This document shows positions 14,406 to 24,697 of a stretch of 64,000 bases of DNA, in pieces. The position numbers were made by a program, and so were the translations under genes. The notes under the pieces were generated by a model. That model searched no databases. It saw only the letters and a list, made by a program, of their open reading frames with translations, and was not told the DNA's origin. Position 1 is the stretch's first letter. Each line of letters begins with the position of its first letter. Where the stretch lies: NCBI RefSeq assembly GCF_009828745.1, contig NZ_WTSX01000002.1, positions 152,510 to 216,509 of the forward strand, read 5' to 3'. This DNA is from Erysipelothrix anatis (lineage in GTDB: Bacteria > Bacillota_I > Bacilli_A > Erysipelotrichales > Erysipelotrichaceae).

Positions 14406-16908
14406 TTCAAAACTGACACCTATGCTCCAACAGTATATGGAAATAAAACAAAACACCAATGATGCGTTGGTGTTTTATCGATTAGGTGATTTTTATGAAC
14501 TCTTTTTTGAAGATGCCGTAGTTGCATCAAAAGTTTTAGATCTTGTGCTAACAGCACGATCAGCAGGTGGTAATGAGAAAGCACCCATGGCGGGTGTACC
14601 CCATCATGCCGCAGCATCTTATATTCAAAAACTTGTGAATGCGGGTTATAAAGTAGCGATTGTTGAGCAAGTTGAAGATCCCAAATCGGTTAAGGGGATT
14701 GTGAAACGTGAGGTTGTTGAAATTGTAACTCCGGGTACATATCTCGAAGTTGAAGATCATGAAACACGTGAGATTGCAGCCATTCATACAGATCTCGTTT
14801 ATGCGAGTATTGTGAGCTGCGACATCGTTTCGGGTACAGTTCGTGCCATAAGAGTTATGAATGATTTCGTAGATATCATTAAAGTACTCCAACAATTTCA
14901 AGTTAAAGAAATCGTAGTTAGCGAAGACTTTGACCCCAATATTTTAAAAGAAGTTAAAGCCAAAACAGATATTTATGTATCATATCAAGAAACAATTGAT
15001 GAGACCATGAACCATGACGATAAAGCGATTGGAATGGCCTTAGCACGTTTGAGTGCCTATCTTAAGTATACACATAAGCGGTCATTGCAACATTTATCAG
15101 ATGTTGTCGTTTTGAATGACCAAGCATACCTTCGTATGGATTATGCAACAATGACAAACCTTGAACTGATAGATCATCAAAACGGCAAAGAATTGTCCTT
15201 GTTTCACTACCTCAACAAAACCCGCACGAATATGGGAGCACGAGCTTTAAAACAAGAATTAATGCAACCGATGGTGAGTAAGTCAGACATCTACAAACGT
15301 CATGCACAAATTGAAACACTAATTCAAGATTATCTATTAAATGATAAATTAGTAGCAAGTTTAAAAGAAGTCTATGATATTCATCGTGTCGTTGCCCGGA
15401 TGGCGACAGGAAAACATAATGCCCAAGACCTAGTTCGTTTGAAGAAAACATTGGGAGTCTTTCGCACAATTCAAAGAGATATTGAAGGTTTTGATGAGTT
15501 CCAATTCATCAGTGAATTAGATCCCTTAGAAGCAGTTTTTGAGGTGCTTGATAATACTATTTTAGATGATGCTCCGGTTCAATTAAAAGAAGGGCGTACA
15601 TTTAAAACGGGGATTCATGAGACCTTAGATGAACTTCTTGAAATTTCAAAAAATGGCAAGCAATGGCTCGTTGCGTATGAAGCCAAACAACGGGAAAAAA
15701 CAGGAATTAAAAATTTAAAAGTGGGATACAATCGTGCGTTTGGATACTTTATCGAAGTGTCCAAAGGACAAGTCGATAATGTTCGTGATGATTTCGGTTA
15801 TATCCGAAAACAAACACTAACAAATGCGGAACGCTATATCAGTGAAGAACTTCAAGAATATGAAGTGAAGATAAGCCAAGCAAGTGACCAAATTCTACAG
15901 ATAGAGACCGAACTCTTTGTGAAGTACTCTGAGTATGTTTCGGAACATGCGAAATCCATCCATGCGATTGGAGATGGTCTTGCGACATTGGATGTACTTG
16001 TTGCTTTAGCAGAAATTTCGGCGCTTCCTGGTTTTACGAAACCTGAAGTTGTAGAGGGACGTTACCTCGATATTCAAGAAGGAAAGCATCCCGTATTACA
16101 AGCAACGCTTAAAGACCAACAGTACATAGCAAGTGATACACTAATGGATGAATCGATTTATACATTGATTTTAACTGGACCGAATATGGGTGGTAAGAGT
16201 ACCTATATGCGAATGGTCGCATTAAATGTTGTGCTCGCACAAATGGGATGTTTTGTACCGTGCGACCGTATGGTGTGGAGTCTTGTTGATCAAATCTTTA
16301 CACGCATGGGTGCTAGTGACGATATTCTCATGGGTCAATCTACGTTTATGGTCGAAATGATTGAAGCTCAAGCAGCTTTATCTAATGCGACTGAACAGTC
16401 ATTAATTTTGTTTGACGAAATTGGTCGTGGAACCTCAACCTATGACGGGATGGCATTAGCCCAAGCAATTATTGAATATATTAATAACTCGGTTAAAGCA
16501 CGGACGATTTTCTCAACACATTATCACGAACTGGTTGCACTCGAAGAAATGTATGATGGCATTAAAAATATTCATGTTGAAGTTCATGAAGAAAATGATC
16601 ATGTAACATTCCTATATCGTGTTTTAGATGGGCGAGCAGATAAATCATATGGGATAAACGTTGCCCGTCTTGCACATTTACCGCAAAGTATTATTGATCG
16701 CGCAAAGCAAAATCTTGAAGTTCTCGAACTTTCTAAAAACTCAGTTAATATTGATAGTAAAGTAATTCAAGTAGAAGTAGAACCGCAAGGTTATGGTTTT
16801 GTGAAGCAACGTCTGCAAGGGATCGATGTTAATCAACTGACACCGATTGAAGCGTTAATGCTTGTTTCTGAACTCAAAAAAGTTTTAGAAGGTGATTCAC
16901 ATGAGTAA
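14395..16908 (+). CDS. mutS: DNA mismatch repair protein MutS
   Basis: An 837-aa mismatch-recognition ATPase. The N-terminal mismatch-binding domain carries the F-x-E-like contact in FYRLGDFYELFFEDA. The ATPase at about residue 600 has Walker A GPNMGGKST, Walker B LILFDEIGRGTSTYDG and STHYHEL. Length is typical of MutS1. Start ATG 14395 is chosen (MKDNSKLTP); a TTG at 14386 is possible. It overlaps the PTS-like gene upstream and mutL downstream, so all are translated from one transcript. Confidence 0.96.
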   Translation: MKDNSKLTPMLQQYMEIKQNTNDALVFYRLGDFYELFFEDAVVASKVLDLVLTARSAGGNEKAPMAGVPHHAAASYIQKLVNAGYKVAIVEQVEDPKSVKGIVKREVVEIVTPGTYLEVEDHETREIAAIHTDLVYASIVSCDIVSGTVRAIRVMNDFVDIIKVLQQFQVKEIVVSEDFDPNILKEVKAKTDIYVSYQETIDETMNHDDKAIGMALARLSAYLKYTHKRSLQHLSDVVVLNDQAYLRMDYATMTNLELIDHQNGKELSLFHYLNKTRTNMGARALKQELMQPMVSKSDIYKRHAQIETLIQDYLLNDKLVASLKEVYDIHRVVARMATGKHNAQDLVRLKKTLGVFRTIQRDIEGFDEFQFISELDPLEAVFEVLDNTILDDAPVQLKEGRTFKTGIHETLDELLEISKNGKQWLVAYEAKQREKTGIKNLKVGYNRAFGYFIEVSKGQVDNVRDDFGYIRKQTLTNAERYISEELQEYEVKISQASDQILQIETELFVKYSEYVSEHAKSIHAIGDGLATLDVLVALAEISALPGFTKPEVVEGRYLDIQEGKHPVLQATLKDQQYIASDTLMDESIYTLILTGPNMGGKSTYMRMVALNVVLAQMGCFVPCDRMVWSLVDQIFTRMGASDDILMGQSTFMVEMIEAQAALSNATEQSLILFDEIGRGTSTYDGMALAQAIIEYINNSVKARTIFSTHYHELVALEEMYDGIKNIHVEVHEENDHVTFLYRVLDGRADKSYGINVARLAHLPQSIIDRAKQNLEVLELSKNSVNIDSKVIQVEVEPQGYGFVKQRLQGIDVNQLTPIEALMLVSELKKVLEGDSHE

Positions 16909-18760
16909 AATTCACGTATTAGATACACATTTAACAAATATGATTGCTGCTGGTGAAGTTGTTGAACGTCCTGGTGGCATTGTAAAAGAACTTGTTGAAA
17001 ATGCGATTGATGCTAAGGCTACAACGATTGATATTAAAATCATTGAAGGTGGAATGCAATTAGTTGAAGTATCTGATAATGGTGAGGGTATGAGTGCAGA
17101 TGATTTGTCACGTGCCTTTGAACGTCATTCAACAAGTAAAATATCAGATACAGATGATTTAAACGCAATTCTGACATTTGGATTTCGTGGGGAGGCATTG
17201 CCGTCGATATCGTCAGTTAGCCAAGTTGAAGCGACAACGAATAATGGCGATACGGGACATCGCATTTTTATTGATAATGGAAAAAAACGGGATGTCGTTC
17301 GTTTTGCACGAAATAAAGGAACAACAATTCACGTTCGAAATCTCTTCTTGAAAACTCCTGCGCGTCTTAAATACATTAAAAACATTCATTATGAAAACTC
17401 AATCATACAAGATACGGTGCAAAAATTTGCACTTGGGCGCCCGGATATCGCATTTTCCCTTACCCTTGATGACCGCATGGTGTTTAGAAGTTATGGAACT
17501 GGTGATGTCATGGATGTATTCCACCGAATTTATGGGGGAACCATTACAGAAGATTCACGCCGTTTTGAAGCATCAAATTATGATTTCAAAATCGAAGGTG
17601 TTGCTGCTTTACCACAGCACAATCGCTCGAATCGATATGCAATTTGGTTATATATCAATGATCGAATGATTCGTTACCCGAAAGCGCAAAAAGCAGTCGT
17701 TGATAGTTTCAGACGTCATATGCCAACCGATCGTTATCCAATCGTTGTAATGAAGATAACAGTAGATCCGCAACTCGTTGATGTTAACGTTCATCCAAGT
17801 AAATGGGAGATACGTTTGTCGAAAGAGGAACAACTCGTATCCTTAATTCAAAATCATTTAGAGGCTTTATTGTCAGAAGGTATGCGTCCACAAAAAATCA
17901 CGATAAAACCGAGTTTGCCAGAACAAACGGATATGCGTGAAGCACTACAAAATGCGATTATTGAAACTCAAAAGGAAATATTTATTGAAGAAAGTGTTGA
18001 TAAAAATACGGTTTTACCAAACACACACAATGATGAATCGGAAGAAGTATCAGAACCAATAAACATTACAGATATGCCAGTTATTGATACGCCGGTATTT
18101 ATTCACGATTATCGTGTTGAAGAAAAGGAGACTGCTTTTATACCTCAAACTCCATATCCGTCAGAACCAAAGCCCATCGAAGTTTTGATTGAGCCATTGA
18201 CAGTTCTATCACAGTTAAGTGGTAAATATATCTTGGCACAAGGGGATGCGGGATTATATATAATTGATCAACATGCAGCAATGGAGCGTGTTCGTTATGA
18301 ATACTATCAAGATAAACTTTTAAATAAAGACGTACCGATGCAAGACTTTTTGATTCCTATGGTAATTGAAGGGCGTCAAAAACTTATCACTCAGATCAAT
18401 GCTATCAATGAAGTTTTTAGACCATTTCAAATGCAACTCGAAATTTTTGGAGATGATGCATTTATCCTTCGAGCAGTTCCAGTTTGGATTGATGAAGCAG
18501 AGGTCCATGAATTTGTGAATGAAGTATTGGATATGTTTGAAACAGATAAAGTTGTACGTGAGGAAGATATGCGTCGTAATGTCATCGCAACATTGGCGTG
18601 TCATTCTTCTGTGCGCTTTAATGAGTTTATGTCAATGGATGCGATGGAAACGTTGGTTGAGCAATTGCGACATACACAACAACCGTTCCATTGTCCTCAT
18701 GGACGTCCGACATTTATAACAGTCGAACACAATCAACTCATTAAGGAATTTAAACGATGA
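16901..18760 (+). CDS. mutL: DNA mismatch repair endonuclease MutL
   Basis: A 619-aa GHKL ATPase that couples MutS recognition to strand incision. ATPase motifs are KELVENAIDA, SDNGEGM and FGFRGEALPSISSV. The C-terminal endonuclease motif DQHA-x2-E-x4-E is intact as DQHAAMERVRYE, so this is the nicking type used by bacteria without MutH. Residues of about 340-430 are an acidic linker. Start ATG 16901 (MSKIHVL) follows AGAAGGTGA and overlaps the mutS stop by 8 bases. It overlaps miaA by an ATGA junction. Confidence 0.96.
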   Translation: MSKIHVLDTHLTNMIAAGEVVERPGGIVKELVENAIDAKATTIDIKIIEGGMQLVEVSDNGEGMSADDLSRAFERHSTSKISDTDDLNAILTFGFRGEALPSISSVSQVEATTNNGDTGHRIFIDNGKKRDVVRFARNKGTTIHVRNLFLKTPARLKYIKNIHYENSIIQDTVQKFALGRPDIAFSLTLDDRMVFRSYGTGDVMDVFHRIYGGTITEDSRRFEASNYDFKIEGVAALPQHNRSNRYAIWLYINDRMIRYPKAQKAVVDSFRRHMPTDRYPIVVMKITVDPQLVDVNVHPSKWEIRLSKEEQLVSLIQNHLEALLSEGMRPQKITIKPSLPEQTDMREALQNAIIETQKEIFIEESVDKNTVLPNTHNDESEEVSEPINITDMPVIDTPVFIHDYRVEEKETAFIPQTPYPSEPKPIEVLIEPLTVLSQLSGKYILAQGDAGLYIIDQHAAMERVRYEYYQDKLLNKDVPMQDFLIPMVIEGRQKLITQINAINEVFRPFQMQLEIFGDDAFILRAVPVWIDEAEVHEFVNEVLDMFETDKVVREEDMRRNVIATLACHSSVRFNEFMSMDAMETLVEQLRHTQQPFHCPHGRPTFITVEHNQLIKEFKR

Positions 18761-19674
18761 AAAAAATAGTAGTTATTGCAGGTGTAACTGCATCTGGGAA
18801 AACAAAAATGGGTGTTGCGTTAGCCCATCGTTTTAACGGTGAAATTATAAGTGCCGATTCGGTTGCGGTTTATCGCGAATTGAATATAGGTTCTGCGAAG
18901 CCGTCTGTAGAAGAACGTGAGGGTATCATCCATCATTTAATTGATGTTACTTCAATTGTGGAACCGTATCATGTTGCTCAGTTTCAAAAAGATGCGCGCG
19001 CAGCGATTGCAGCGATTCATGCAAAGGGAAAACTACCAATCATTGTAGGTGGTACGGGACTATACATTAATGCTTTAGTAAATGATTATCGTTTCGAAAC
19101 GGAAGTAACGCCTACGATGGAAACGTTTGATGATTTTGATGATCACACACTGCATCAAATGCTTCAGGACCGTGATTCGGAGGCCGCGCAAACAATCCAT
19201 CCCAACAATCGTAAGCGTGTTGTACGCACGTTAAATATGCTTCAAGATGGTAAGACAAAGACAGGCATTCACGAAAACCAAAAGGATGTTGCATTGTTTG
19301 ATGCGTGCATTTTTTTCTTGCAAACAGATCGCGATGTACTTTATGAGCGAATTAATAAACGCGTTGATATGATGATTGACCAAGGTCTTGAGACAGAGGT
19401 CGCGGATTTGCTCAGCCATCATCAAAAACTCTTCGAACTGCAGGCTTTACAGGCGATTGGTTACCGTGAATTTGAACCTTTTTTTAACCATGAGATTAGT
19501 GCGGAAGAGCGCGATGAACTCATAAAACGTAACACACGTCGTTTTGCTAAAAGACAGATTACGTGGTTCAAACACCAAACTCCGAGTCAATGGATTGATA
19601 TTCAATCAGAGAATGCTTTCGAAACAGTATCGCAAAGGGTTGCACAATTTATACAAGGACCTACGGAATCGTAG
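18757..19674 (+). CDS. miaA: tRNA dimethylallyltransferase
   Basis: A 305-aa enzyme that adds a dimethylallyl group to N6 of A37 in tRNAs reading UNN codons. The P-loop is GVTASGKT (residues 9-16). The substrate segment ISADSVAVYRELNIGSAKPS has the D-S-x-x-x-Y-R-x-L-x-I-G-S-A-K-P pattern, and GGTGLYINAL follows. Length is standard. Its ATG overlaps the mutL TGA, continuing the mutS-mutL-miaA operon, and a terminator directly follows. Confidence 0.95.
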   Translation: MKKIVVIAGVTASGKTKMGVALAHRFNGEIISADSVAVYRELNIGSAKPSVEEREGIIHHLIDVTSIVEPYHVAQFQKDARAAIAAIHAKGKLPIIVGGTGLYINALVNDYRFETEVTPTMETFDDFDDHTLHQMLQDRDSEAAQTIHPNNRKRVVRTLNMLQDGKTKTGIHENQKDVALFDACIFFLQTDRDVLYERINKRVDMMIDQGLETEVADLLSHHQKLFELQALQAIGYREFEPFFNHEISAEERDELIKRNTRRFAKRQITWFKHQTPSQWIDIQSENAFETVSQRVAQFIQGPTES

Positions 19675-19684
19675 GTCTTTTAAT
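19657..19684 (+). terminator. Terminator of the mutS-mutL-miaA operon
   Basis: GACCTACG and CGTAGGTC pair around GAAT, followed by TTTTAATTT. The left arm lies in the last codons of miaA. Confidence 0.85.
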
Positions 19685-19794
19685 TTCCCAGGAAATAGTA
19701 CGTGTGAAGTATCTTTCATTAATCGAAGCGTAAAACTATTGAAAGCACAATGTCACTGTGTTAATATATTGATACAGCGGAAGGAAGTTAGTTT

Positions 19795-22083
19795 ATGCTT
19801 AAACTGAAGAATATTACAAAGAATTATGGACAAGTTCAAGCACTCAAAGATGTTAGCCTTACATTTAGAGATACTGAATTTGTATCTATCCTGGGACAAT
19901 CAGGAAGCGGAAAAACAACATTATTAAATATTGTAGGTGGGTTGGATCGTTATACATACGGTGATCTAATTATCGATGGGCAGTCCACAGAAACCTATAC
20001 AGATAAACAATGGGATGCGTACCGAAATAGCTCTGTCGGCTTCGTCTTCCAATCCTATAATTTAATCCCCCACTTGACAGTACTACAGAATGTCGAGCTA
20101 TCTATGAAGTTATCGGGCATTGGAAAACAGGAAGCGCACAAGCGCGCGGAAGAAGCACTGATTAAAGTTGGTTTACATGACCAAATCAACAAAAAACCGA
20201 ATCAAATGTCAGGTGGACAAATGCAACGAGTGGCGATTGCAAGGGCATTGGTGAATGATCCAGATATTATCTTAGCGGATGAACCAACTGGAGCACTTGA
20301 TAGTAAAACAAGTGTGGTGGTCATGGACCTTCTCAAAGAAATATCAAAAGAAAAGTTAGTTATTATGGTAACGCACAATGCGGAACTTGCGCATACCTAT
20401 AGTTCACGAATCGTTGAATTTCTCGATGGAGAAATGGTTTCTGATAGCAATCCTGTAAGTAATGATATTGAAGAAGAAAGCAATCATAAACAAGTTATGA
20501 CAGCAATGCCATATCGTACAGCATTAACATTGAGCGGACGAAATCTATGGGCTAAAAAGGGTCGTACCATTCTAACAAGCATTGCTGGAAGTATCGGAAT
20601 CATTGGAATTGCCTTGGTATTAGCACTTTCAACGGGATTGTCGAATACGATCAAAACGATGCAAGAAGAAACATTGGCATCATCGCCAATCACAATCGAA
20701 CAAACGGCGATGGATTATGGCATGGCGATGAATCCAAACATATCGAACCCTGGTGAATCTTATCCAGATTCTACATCAATCAATGTCTATGACCCAATGG
20801 AAGGTTACGAAGCGAAGAAGAATGTCATCACTGCAGACTACATTGAGTATGTACGAAAACTTGATCAAAACCTCTATATTTCCATTCAAGAGTCAACAGG
20901 TGTTTCCATGAATTGGATTACACAAAAAGGGTCAAACTATGAATTAGTTCAAACGGGCCAAGATGGTGTTGGGGAACTTCTAAACAACGATGATTTTAAT
21001 AATCGCCAATACGATGTGATTGCTGGAAAGATGCCTACCAATCAAAATGAAATTGTAGTTGTCGTCGATGAATACAACCGAATCCCTAAACAATCGCAAC
21101 GTATTTTAGGGATTGAAGGGGAATCGTTTGATGCAACTTCCATTGTTGGTAAAGAATACAAACTTATTGAACATAATGATTTCTATCAAGAAACGGCTAT
21201 GGGCATTTTCCCACCGGCAAATACATCACAATACGAAACACTCTTTTACAGTGATGCTGCAACAACATTAACAGTGTCAGGAGTTTTACGTAAGAGTGAA
21301 GCATCGTCAGTTTCAATGTATAATCCAGGACTTTATTACACTGAGGCACTTTCTAAAGATTTCGCAACACGTGCACGTCAATCGAATGTTGTGGCAAAAC
21401 AATTAGAGGTTAAAGATCTTTACTCGGTTGTGTCTGGACAACCCATTGCGAATGCAAATCCATTCATGGACTCAGAACAAGTTTACAATGAAGTTCTAGC
21501 ATCATTGGGTGGTTCAGATGTAGCAACGAAACTCGCAATTATTCCCAAAGATTTTGAAACGAAGTCACAAATTCGCGATTATCTTGATGCATACAATCAA
21601 GGTCACGAAAAACCTGATCAAATTACGTATACAGATATGTCAGAAATTATGACAAATATTATGGATACAATGGTTAATACGATTTCTTACGTATTAATTG
21701 GTTTCTCATCAATTTCATTAGTTGTATCATCATTCATGATCGGTATTATTACTTATGTATCGGTTATCGAACGTACAAAAGAAATTGGCGTCCTCCGTAG
21801 TTTAGGAGCTCGTAAAAAAGATATCTCACGTGTCTTTAATGCGGAAACATTCCTCATTGGACTTGTATCCGGTACGTTCGGAATCGTAGTAACATACTTA
21901 CTCCAGTTCCCAATTAATGCAGTCGTTTATGACTTAACGGGAGCACAAAATATCGCCAACCTAAGTATTAACCACGCATTAATTCTGATTGCAATAAGTA
22001 TTACATTGACCTTTATTGCAGGATTCATTCCTTCAAAAATGGCAGCTAAAAAAGATCCAGTTGTCGCACTTCGTAGCGAATAA
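19795..22083 (+). CDS. MacB-type ABC transporter, ATPase-permease fusion
   Basis: A 762-aa fused half-transporter. The ABC domain is residues 1 to about 225, with Walker A GQSGSGKTTL, signature MSGGQMQRVAIARAL and Walker B IILADEPTGALD. A membrane helix near residue 262 follows (TILTSIAGSIGIIGIALVLA), then a large extracellular MacB/FtsX-like domain (about 285-615) and three C-terminal helices with a FtsX block (ERTKEIGVLRSLGARKKDI). Such mechanotransmission exporters act in lipoprotein, peptide or antibiotic export. The substrate is unknown and no sensor kinase is nearby. The ribosome site GGAAGGAAG precedes the ATG. Confidence 0.9.
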   Translation: MLKLKNITKNYGQVQALKDVSLTFRDTEFVSILGQSGSGKTTLLNIVGGLDRYTYGDLIIDGQSTETYTDKQWDAYRNSSVGFVFQSYNLIPHLTVLQNVELSMKLSGIGKQEAHKRAEEALIKVGLHDQINKKPNQMSGGQMQRVAIARALVNDPDIILADEPTGALDSKTSVVVMDLLKEISKEKLVIMVTHNAELAHTYSSRIVEFLDGEMVSDSNPVSNDIEEESNHKQVMTAMPYRTALTLSGRNLWAKKGRTILTSIAGSIGIIGIALVLALSTGLSNTIKTMQEETLASSPITIEQTAMDYGMAMNPNISNPGESYPDSTSINVYDPMEGYEAKKNVITADYIEYVRKLDQNLYISIQESTGVSMNWITQKGSNYELVQTGQDGVGELLNNDDFNNRQYDVIAGKMPTNQNEIVVVVDEYNRIPKQSQRILGIEGESFDATSIVGKEYKLIEHNDFYQETAMGIFPPANTSQYETLFYSDAATTLTVSGVLRKSEASSVSMYNPGLYYTEALSKDFATRARQSNVVAKQLEVKDLYSVVSGQPIANANPFMDSEQVYNEVLASLGGSDVATKLAIIPKDFETKSQIRDYLDAYNQGHEKPDQITYTDMSEIMTNIMDTMVNTISYVLIGFSSISLVVSSFMIGIITYVSVIERTKEIGVLRSLGARKKDISRVFNAETFLIGLVSGTFGIVVTYLLQFPINAVVYDLTGAQNIANLSINHALILIAISITLTFIAGFIPSKMAAKKDPVVALRSE

Positions 22084-22097
22084 TTGTGATTGTGATC

Positions 22098-22132
22098 AAA
22101 CCTTGAGTTTCATAGCAAATTCAAGGTTTTTT
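22098..22132 (+). terminator. Terminator after the MacB-type transporter gene
   Basis: AAACCTTGA and TCAAGGTTT arms enclose a 14-base loop, with a T-run. Confidence 0.82.
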
Positions 22133-22431
22133 AATGACTTAGATATCAATCATTAATGTTGAATAACAGTTGATCTAAAACGGTGTCCGACAAGCATAAA
22201 TATGCACAGATTTGAAAGTATACTTTAAGGTAACCTGATAAGTGCGATCACCAGAAATAAGGATTTAGAGTCGAAACAAATTGCTAAAATAGAAACCCTC
22301 AAGCTTCAACAGAGCTAGAGGGTTTTTTGTGTGCATTCAAAAAGAGAACACTAATTCGTATCGAAATTCCTATAATCTATGACTGTTAGATATCGCCATA
22401 AAAACCTAAACTAAAAGAAAAGGAGTCAAGT
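22133..22431. other. Intergenic region with a second terminator-like hairpin
   Basis: No open reading frame with a ribosome site was found. From 22133 to about 22290 nothing is recognisable. At 22292-22328 AACCCTC-A-AGCT pairs with AGCT-A-GAGGGTT and is followed by six Ts, a second strong terminator with no gene of its own in front of it. A TATAAT at 22371-22376 could be the -10 box of the GH20 gene, but a -35 partner is not clear. Confidence 0.55.
22292..22328 (+). terminator. Orphan Rho-independent terminator upstream of the GH20 gene
   Basis: AACCCTC-A-AGCT and AGCT-A-GAGGGTT arms are followed by TTTTTT. It lies 210 bases after the transporter stop and 100 bases before GH20, so it insulates the glycan island from upstream transcription. 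Confidence 0.8.
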
Positions 22432-23622
22432 ATGTTAGAAGACAAAATAAAAATACTATATCCTCATTATCGGGAAGTACTCGATGTTGCCATCGACCCG
22501 ACAGTAACAGGATATATCATTAATGGTAACACGATACGCGGATCATCTGACGTGATGGCTTTTTATGGCGCACTGGATCGTATTCAAGGCGTTGAAGCAA
22601 TTCACCAAAAACCGTGGATTCAAGAACGTGGCGTTCATATTGATATGGGACGTAAATATTTCTCGAAAACGTGGTTTTTTGATTTGATTGAAGTCATGGC
22701 CAAACAAAAACTGAATACCTTGCAAATTCATATATCAGAAAATGAAGGTTTTCGTCTTGCATTGGATGGTTATGAATCATTATGTTCTCCAGAGCATTTA
22801 ACCACATTTGAGATGCGCGATATCATTCGCTATGCTAATTTCTTTTATATTAAAGTAATTCCGTCCTTTGATACACCTGGACATTTAAAATACATCCTTA
22901 AAGATTATCCACAGTACCAATTAAAGGGAAACGAAACAGCTTTAGATATTACGAATCCTAAAGCACGTCGATTCATCAAGGGGATGTTAGGGAGTGTTAT
23001 GGAGTGTTTCTATACATCCCAAATTATTCATATCGGTGGTGATGAGTTTATTCCATTTGAAAATTATGGTGATTATCCGCAGCTTGAAGCCTATGCAAAA
23101 GCTCACATTAGTCCTGATGCGACGGGTGTTGATACCTACATTGATTACATCAACGATATTGCAAACTACGTCTACGAATATAAAAAAGAAGTTCGTGTTT
23201 GGAATGACGGTTTGTATCGAACGAATCAGAAACCCATTGTTAAGCTGGATAAACATGTTCAAGTCACATATTGGACGAGTTGGAATCAATACATGGCACC
23301 GGTAGAAACGTTTATCAAACATAAGCATAAAGTACTTAATTTTATGGACCAATATCTCTATTTTGTATTGGGTGAAAAAGCAGGATATACGTATCCAACG
23401 GTAGATAAAATACAGGCTTCATTTGAGCCACATGTATTTCCATTACGCCATGAACTTGCTTCTGAGCAGCGTGATCAAGTCATGCTAGACACATCAGAGC
23501 AATACTTAGGAAGTTTCTTTGCGGTCTGGTGTGATGACCCTAATGCACTGTCACAGACAGCTGTATTAGCCATGATTACACCATTAATTGAAGCGTTTGG
23601 AGGTAAATTATGGAGCGACTAA
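22432..23622 (+). CDS. GH20 beta-N-acetylhexosaminidase, cytoplasmic
   Basis: A 396-aa glycoside hydrolase of family 20, which removes terminal beta-linked GlcNAc or GalNAc by substrate-assisted catalysis. The catalytic pair is Asp204-Glu205 in HIGGDEF, preceded by the GVHIDMGRKYF strand, HISENEGFRL and PSFDTPGH. It has no signal peptide or wall anchor and lacks the large N-terminal domain of secreted enzymes, so it should act inside the cell on imported glycans. It is the first gene of the glycan island, ending 130 bases before the importer. The ribosome site is AAAAGGAG. Confidence 0.9.
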   Translation: MLEDKIKILYPHYREVLDVAIDPTVTGYIINGNTIRGSSDVMAFYGALDRIQGVEAIHQKPWIQERGVHIDMGRKYFSKTWFFDLIEVMAKQKLNTLQIHISENEGFRLALDGYESLCSPEHLTTFEMRDIIRYANFFYIKVIPSFDTPGHLKYILKDYPQYQLKGNETALDITNPKARRFIKGMLGSVMECFYTSQIIHIGGDEFIPFENYGDYPQLEAYAKAHISPDATGVDTYIDYINDIANYVYEYKKEVRVWNDGLYRTNQKPIVKLDKHVQVTYWTSWNQYMAPVETFIKHKHKVLNFMDQYLYFVLGEKAGYTYPTVDKIQASFEPHVFPLRHELASEQRDQVMLDTSEQYLGSFFAVWCDDPNALSQTAVLAMITPLIEAFGGKLWSD

Positions 23623-23695
23623 ATATATGTATTCTACGTGTAAAATCTATAGTTTGTGCTTTTTTACATATATTTTGTCCCTATATTAAACAAAA

Positions 23696-23709
23696 TGTAA
23701 GCGGTACAA
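23696..23709 (+). promoter_or_regulatory. Candidate catabolite-responsive element (cre) before the glycan importer
   Basis: TGTAAGCGGTACAA resembles the CcpA operator TGWAANCGNTNWCA, with the core AAGCGGT intact and deviations at positions 12 and 13. It lies 44 bases before the first permease gene, in the region where its promoter must be. CcpA control would fit a carbohydrate uptake operon. It is an eye match only. Confidence 0.5.
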
Positions 23710-23752
23710 TTAGGATGTCACAAGGCAAACTGTATAACAACTGGGGTGATAG

Positions 23753-24688
23753 ATGATGAAACAGTTTATAAAAGACATGCGCAAGAATTGGGTCTTGCTA
23801 CTAATGGCATTACCTGGTGCGCTTTGGATGATTTTCTTCTTCTACATTCCGGTATTCGGAAACGTAGTCGCATTCAAAGACTTCCGATTCTCCAGCGATG
23901 GTGGATTCTTACGAAGTCTTTACGAAAGTGAATGGGTAGGACTTAAGAACTTTGAGTTCCTATTTAGTTCCGATAATGCATGGATCATAACCCGTAATAC
24001 CGTACTCTACAACCTGGGATTCATAGTGATTGGTACAGCCTGTGCTGTTGCCCTTGCTATAGTCATGAGTATGTTACGGAATAAACGCCGCGTGAAAACG
24101 TACCAAACGGCAATGATGTTCCCATATTTTATCTCATGGATCATAATTTCATCCTTCGTATATTCCTTCCTTAGCCCTGACAAGGGTATTGTAAACCGCG
24201 TGATGGTAAATATGGGATCGTCGCCAATTAATTGGTATACAGATCCAACCTACTGGCCGTTTATTATTATCTTTATTGGGATTTGGAAGAACCTTGGTTA
24301 TCAAAGTGTTATCTACTTTGCATCAATCATGGGAATTGATCCAACATATTATGAAGCAGCTAAAATTGACGGTGCTAACCGTTGGCAACAAATTCGACAT
24401 GTTACAATTCCACAAATTGTCCCATTAATTAGTATCTTGATGATTCTCGCAGTTGGTAATATCATGCGAGCAGACTTCGGTCTCTTCTATAACGTACCTC
24501 GAAATTCAGGACCATTAACACCAGTAACACAAGTTCTCGATACATTCGTCTATAAAGGATTAGCTGCATCGGGTGACTTAGGAATGTCGTCCGCGGCGGG
24601 ACTTTATCAATCTGTCGTCGGTTTGGTGATCTTGGTAGGAGCGAACGCAATTGTTCGAAAACTCGACCCTGATTCAAGCTTATTCTAG
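23753..24688 (+). CDS. Glycan ABC transporter permease (LplB family)
   Basis: A 311-aa inner permease of a carbohydrate-uptake ABC importer. It has six hydrophobic helices and the EAA loop EAAKIDGANRWQQIRHVTIPQI-type sequence near residue 205 that docks the ATPase. It resembles the LplB/YtcP group that pairs with DUF3502-type binding proteins and often with YesMN regulators. The second permease follows 9 bases on and the binding protein after that. No ATPase gene is in the cluster, so a shared MsmX/MsmK-type ATPase elsewhere is expected. Adjacent ATGs at 23753 and 23756 are equivalent starts. Confidence 0.9.
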   Translation: MMKQFIKDMRKNWVLLLMALPGALWMIFFFYIPVFGNVVAFKDFRFSSDGGFLRSLYESEWVGLKNFEFLFSSDNAWIITRNTVLYNLGFIVIGTACAVALAIVMSMLRNKRRVKTYQTAMMFPYFISWIIISSFVYSFLSPDKGIVNRVMVNMGSSPINWYTDPTYWPFIIIFIGIWKNLGYQSVIYFASIMGIDPTYYEAAKIDGANRWQQIRHVTIPQIVPLISILMILAVGNIMRADFGLFYNVPRNSGPLTPVTQVLDTFVYKGLAASGDLGMSSAAGLYQSVVGLVILVGANAIVRKLDPDSSLF

Positions 24689-24697
24689 GAGGACATT

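Noticed and set aside
22133..22290. Possible insertion-sequence remnant between two terminators
   Set aside because: There is no transposase reading frame, terminal repeat or target duplication that I can support.
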